From Caulobacteraceae bacterium (GTDB lineage: Bacteria; Pseudomonadota; Alphaproteobacteria; Caulobacterales; Caulobacteraceae), in assembly GCA_019746095.1 (NCBI GenBank), contig JAIESL010000069.1, positions 1 through 59,750 of the forward strand: 59,750 bases of DNA, read 5' to 3'. The stretch's first letter is position 1; each line of letters starts with the position of its first letter. Shown here one piece after another: positions 59,369-59,750 of the stretch. The notes beneath the pieces are model-generated. The model saw nothing but the letters and a program-made list of their open reading frames with translations, ran no database searches and was not told the origin of the DNA. The translations under genes were made by a program, and so were the position numbers.

Positions 59369-59750
59369 TGGCTGTTGCTAGATCACTCGCGGTTATGTCG
59401 CCTGAACAGGGGCTGTCGCGATACCTGACGGAAATCCGCAAGTTCCCCATGCTTGCGAAAGACGAAGAATTCATGCTCGCCAAACGCTGGACCGAGCACC
59501 AGGACGCCGAGAGCGCCCACCGCCTCGTCACCTCGCACCTGCGCCTCGTGGCCAAGATCGCCATGGGCTATCGCGGCTACGGCCTGCCGATCGGCGAAGT
59601 GATTTCCGAAGGCAACGTGGGCCTCATGCAGGCCGTCAAGAAATTCGATCCCGACAAGGGCTTCCGCCTGGCGACCTACGCCATGTGGTGGATCCGCGCC
59701 TCGATCCAGGAATACATCCTGCGCAGCTGGTCGCTCGTGAAGATGGGCAC
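59369..59750 (+). CDS. rpoH: RNA polymerase sigma-32 factor (heat shock), N-terminal part
   Basis: The first 127 codons of rpoH; the gene runs off the right edge. It begins MAVARSLAVMSPEQGLSRYL with GGAGGG upstream, has the conserved FPMLAKDEEFMLAKRWTEHQ helix, then region 2: DAESAHRLVTSHLRLVAKIA, MGYRGYGLPIGEVISEGNVG, LMQAVKKFDPDKGFRLATYA and MWWIRASIQEYILRSWSLVK. These are sigma-32 rather than sigma-70 or RpoS features. It directs transcription of heat-shock chaperone and protease genes. Confidence 0.95.

Overview
The window is GC-rich alphaproteobacterial chromosome, most likely Caulobacteraceae and probably Brevundimonas (inferred from gene content and style, not from a search). Pointers are the F1-ATPase zeta inhibitor (DUF1476), the stand-alone PurS with short PurL, a zapA-6S RNA-5-FTHF cyclo-ligase neighbourhood on one strand, a DUF2793 phage/GTA-type tail protein, ETF-ubiquinone oxidoreductase, and many GTG starts and ATGA/GTGA/TGATG overlaps. 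Genes are densely packed and nearly all chromosomal housekeeping. I see no tRNA or rRNA gene, CRISPR array, integrase or transposase.

Layout. 1-3.3 kb: a DUF2793 tail protein cut by the left edge, then an ECF sigma factor with an RskA-type anti-sigma factor and a DUF4112 protein. 3.3-9.3 kb: an EEP-family membrane protein converging on a six-gene minus-strand operon (MBL hydrolase, enoyl-CoA isomerase-like, GNAT, DUF1285, NUDIX, cca). 9.3-14.7 kb: plus-strand mixed genes (secreted three-repeat Cys protein, xthA, membrane protein, DUF429-like, ClpP-fold lipoprotein, GDPD). 15-25 kb: glyQS, a polysaccharide deacetylase, an unknown protein, ispE, a TPR protein and ETF-QO, with two copies of a long palindromic repeat. 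25-29.7 kb: family 4 uracil-DNA glycosylase, lytic transglycosylase, a 36-aa membrane protein, GST and a GH109-like oxidoreductase-fold glycosidase. 29.8-41.4 kb: a loose purine cluster (purB, purC, purS, purQ, purL) interleaved with a deoxyinosine glycosylase, FAS1 lipoprotein, ATPase zeta subunit, PEBP, exported HD protein, acetyltransferase, Asp/Asn beta-hydroxylase and DUF305 lipoprotein. 41.5-45.3 kb: phoD, ymdB, 5-FTHF cyclo-ligase, 6S RNA, zapA and a DUF4164 protein. 45.3-57 kb: central carbon metabolism (tkt, gap, pgk, fba) with purT and a four-gene S41 peptidase / EF-hand / response regulator / histidine kinase block between tkt and gap. 57-59.75 kb: DUF2799 lipoprotein, rluD, a small membrane protein behind a perfect FNR/FixK-type box, and the start of rpoH.

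How the genes work together. PurC, PurS-PurQ-PurL, PurT and PurB supply several steps of de novo IMP and AMP synthesis. Tkt, Gap, Pgk and Fba cover the triose/pentose core, and the 5-FTHF cyclo-ligase returns folate to the one-carbon pool. The least explained parts are (i) the divergent EF-hand + S41 peptidase / two-component locus with TGTTTCA repeats between its arms, (ii) the nested-stem leader before rpoH beside an apparently oxygen-regulated small membrane gene, (iii) the deoxyinosine glycosylase translationally coupled to purB, and (iv) a secreted protein built of three related Cys modules.
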